From the NCBI GenBank assembly GCA_903934155.1, contig CAIZMS010000153.1, positions 1-24,639 of the forward strand: a stretch of DNA of 24,639 nucleotides, in the 5' to 3' direction. The DNA is from an uncultured bacterium. Its GTDB lineage: Bacteria > Verrucomicrobiota > Kiritimatiellia > CAIKKV01 > CAITUY01. The position numbers and the translations under genes were made by a program. Under the pieces are notes generated by a model. It worked only from the letters and a program-made list of their open reading frames with translations, was not told the DNA's origin and searched no databases. How positions within the stretch are numbered: the stretch's first letter is position 1; each line of letters opens with the position of its first letter. Positions 23,679 to 24,639 of the stretch are shown here, piece after piece.

Positions 23679-24639
23679 TTACAACGACAACACATAGTCA
23701 ATCAGATCATCCAATTCCCTGGATGACAGCTTGCTCGTTCGTCCATGCTTATCATCCGGGTTGAATTTTAAAAAGGCCTCTTTCAGAGTGGTGGCGCGCC
23801 CATCATAGAAATAGGGAGCCGTACGCCAGCATTCCACCAGAGAGGGCGTATCGAAGGGCTTGTCCTTGTCCATGCCCTCCCCCGTTCCAACATCATAACT
23901 CCCCAAGTCGGTATACAATGAGCCGGAATGACATCCGATACAGCCTGCCTGCTTGAACACCTTCTGCCCCCGCTGCGCCGCCTGACTCAGCTTTCCCTTT
24001 ACCAGATACGGACTAAGAACCAGCTTCAGCTTCTTCAGATACGCGTCAATCGCCAGGGCATCCTCTTCCGGACGCACGGCAAACTGGATGAACTTCAGGC
24101 CTGACCGAACCGCCTTTTGGGCATTCTCACGAATCCCCAAGCTCATCGAGGGGGGTGTCTGAATACTCAACAGCATATTCTTGGTGTTCTTGGGATTTCC
24201 GATGCCGTCATTAAGAAGATCCCAGTTCAACCCATCGGCACGACCGTCGGGATGACAGCTGGCACAACTCTGCCAGTTCTGGAAACAGAACCGCGCATCG
24301 TTGAAATATCTCTCACCCGTCCGTTCCGTGGACAGTGCCATACGCGGTCCCAGCGCCATCGTCTTCGCAGTCCCCTCTCCCAACGGAATCACCGCCAGTT
24401 CGTCGGAGTAATACAAACCGGTCACAGCCTGCCCGTTCGCCAGGCACAACCCGCGGGGCCCATTTCCGGAAAGAGCAACCCGCCGCCGAATACCGACCAG
24501 AAAACTCAAATCGTTGGGGATATCCGCCAGGCCTTGGGATACCCCGACCTTTTCGCCCTTCGCAACGCGGGCAAACCTTTCATGCAAGGCCATCCGGTCA
24601 ATCACACTGACCTCATGAGTCCCCGCATGGGCCACACAG
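23679..24639 (-). CDS. di-haem cytochrome c peroxidase/MauG-like protein, 5' end outside the window
   Basis: This is the C-terminal ~320 residues of a secreted cytochrome c. Two haem-attachment motifs are visible, CASCH in NWQSCASCHPDGRADGLNWD and CIGCH in FKQAGCIGCHSGSLYTDLG. Around them are the di-haem peroxidase-family signatures FDTPSLVECWRTAPYFYDGR and TLKEAF. The N-terminal visible part (THEVSVIDR, LSFLVGIRRRVALSGNGPRGL, LYYSDELAVIPL) looks like blades of a YVTN-type beta propeller, an arrangement known in propeller-MauG fusions. The frame is open to the window edge, so the true start and signal peptide lie beyond 24639. It would be a client of the ResB/CcsA machinery at the other end of the cluster. 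The substrate or electron partner is unknown. Confidence 0.87.
   Translation of the reverse strand, partial: CVAHAGTHEVSVIDRMALHERFARVAKGEKVGVSQGLADIPNDLSFLVGIRRRVALSGNGPRGLCLANGQAVTGLYYSDELAVIPLGEGTAKTMALGPRMALSTERTGERYFNDARFCFQNWQSCASCHPDGRADGLNWDLLNDGIGNPKNTKNMLLSIQTPPSMSLGIRENAQKAVRSGLKFIQFAVRPEEDALAIDAYLKKLKLVLSPYLVKGKLSQAAQRGQKVFKQAGCIGCHSGSLYTDLGSYDVGTGEGMDKDKPFDTPSLVECWRTAPYFYDGRATTLKEAFLKFNPDDKHGRTSKLSSRELDDLIDYVLSL

Overview
This is a GC-rich, densely packed bacterial chromosome segment. It contains no insertion sequences, CRISPR arrays or prophage genes that I can see. The gene content suggests an anaerobic or facultative bacterium of the PVC group (Verrucomicrobiota, Kiritimatiellota, Lentisphaerota or relatives). 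The clues are a roughly 720-residue GreA with a very long N-terminal extension, a layout I know from Chlamydia, a DksA-family protein with a lysine/proline-rich histone-H1-like tail, and haem made through the siroheme (Ahb) route. The phylum is an inference, because there is no rRNA here to confirm it.

Layout. 12-88: tRNA-Pro(UGG). 156-893 (-): an endonuclease/exonuclease/phosphatase-fold hydrolase. 1012-1722 (+): pyrF. 1815-7018 (-): a housekeeping run read in the order long greA, tailed dksA, lspA, miaA, radC. 7166-10215 (+): an overlapping thiC-mazG-cbpA operon, divergent from greA. 10232-24639 (-): one uninterrupted run of 13 genes dominated by tetrapyrrole synthesis. In transcription order these are a di-haem cytochrome c peroxidase-like protein (cut by the window end), a Rid/chorismatase-like protein, ahbC, ahbD, an ahbA-ahbB fusion, a sirC-hemA fusion, a hemC-cobA-hemD fusion, a DNA cytosine methyltransferase, an HNH endonuclease, hemB, hemL, a short ResB-like protein and ccsA.

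How the genes fit together. HemA and HemL make 5-aminolevulinate from glutamyl-tRNA. HemB, HemC and HemD make uroporphyrinogen III. The SUMT and SirC domains carry it to sirohydrochlorin/siroheme. AhbA/AhbB decarboxylate siroheme, AhbC yields Fe-coproporphyrin III and AhbD yields haem. ResB/CcsA (system II) attach haem to cytochromes c such as the di-haem protein at the start of the run. Nearly the whole path from charged tRNA to cytochrome c is therefore in one co-directional cluster, much of it translationally coupled by ATGA or TGATG overlaps.

The most notable points are: (1) the HemC domain in the triple fusion lacks the C-terminal domain that normally carries the dipyrromethane-cofactor cysteine; (2) a more AT-rich restriction-modification gene pair sits inside the haem operon between hemD and hemB, with the endonuclease stop codon overlapping the hemB start; (3) two RNA polymerase secondary-channel factors of unusual architecture (long GreA and tailed DksA) are neighbours; (4) a Rid/chorismatase-like protein of unknown role stands between the cytochrome gene and ahbC.
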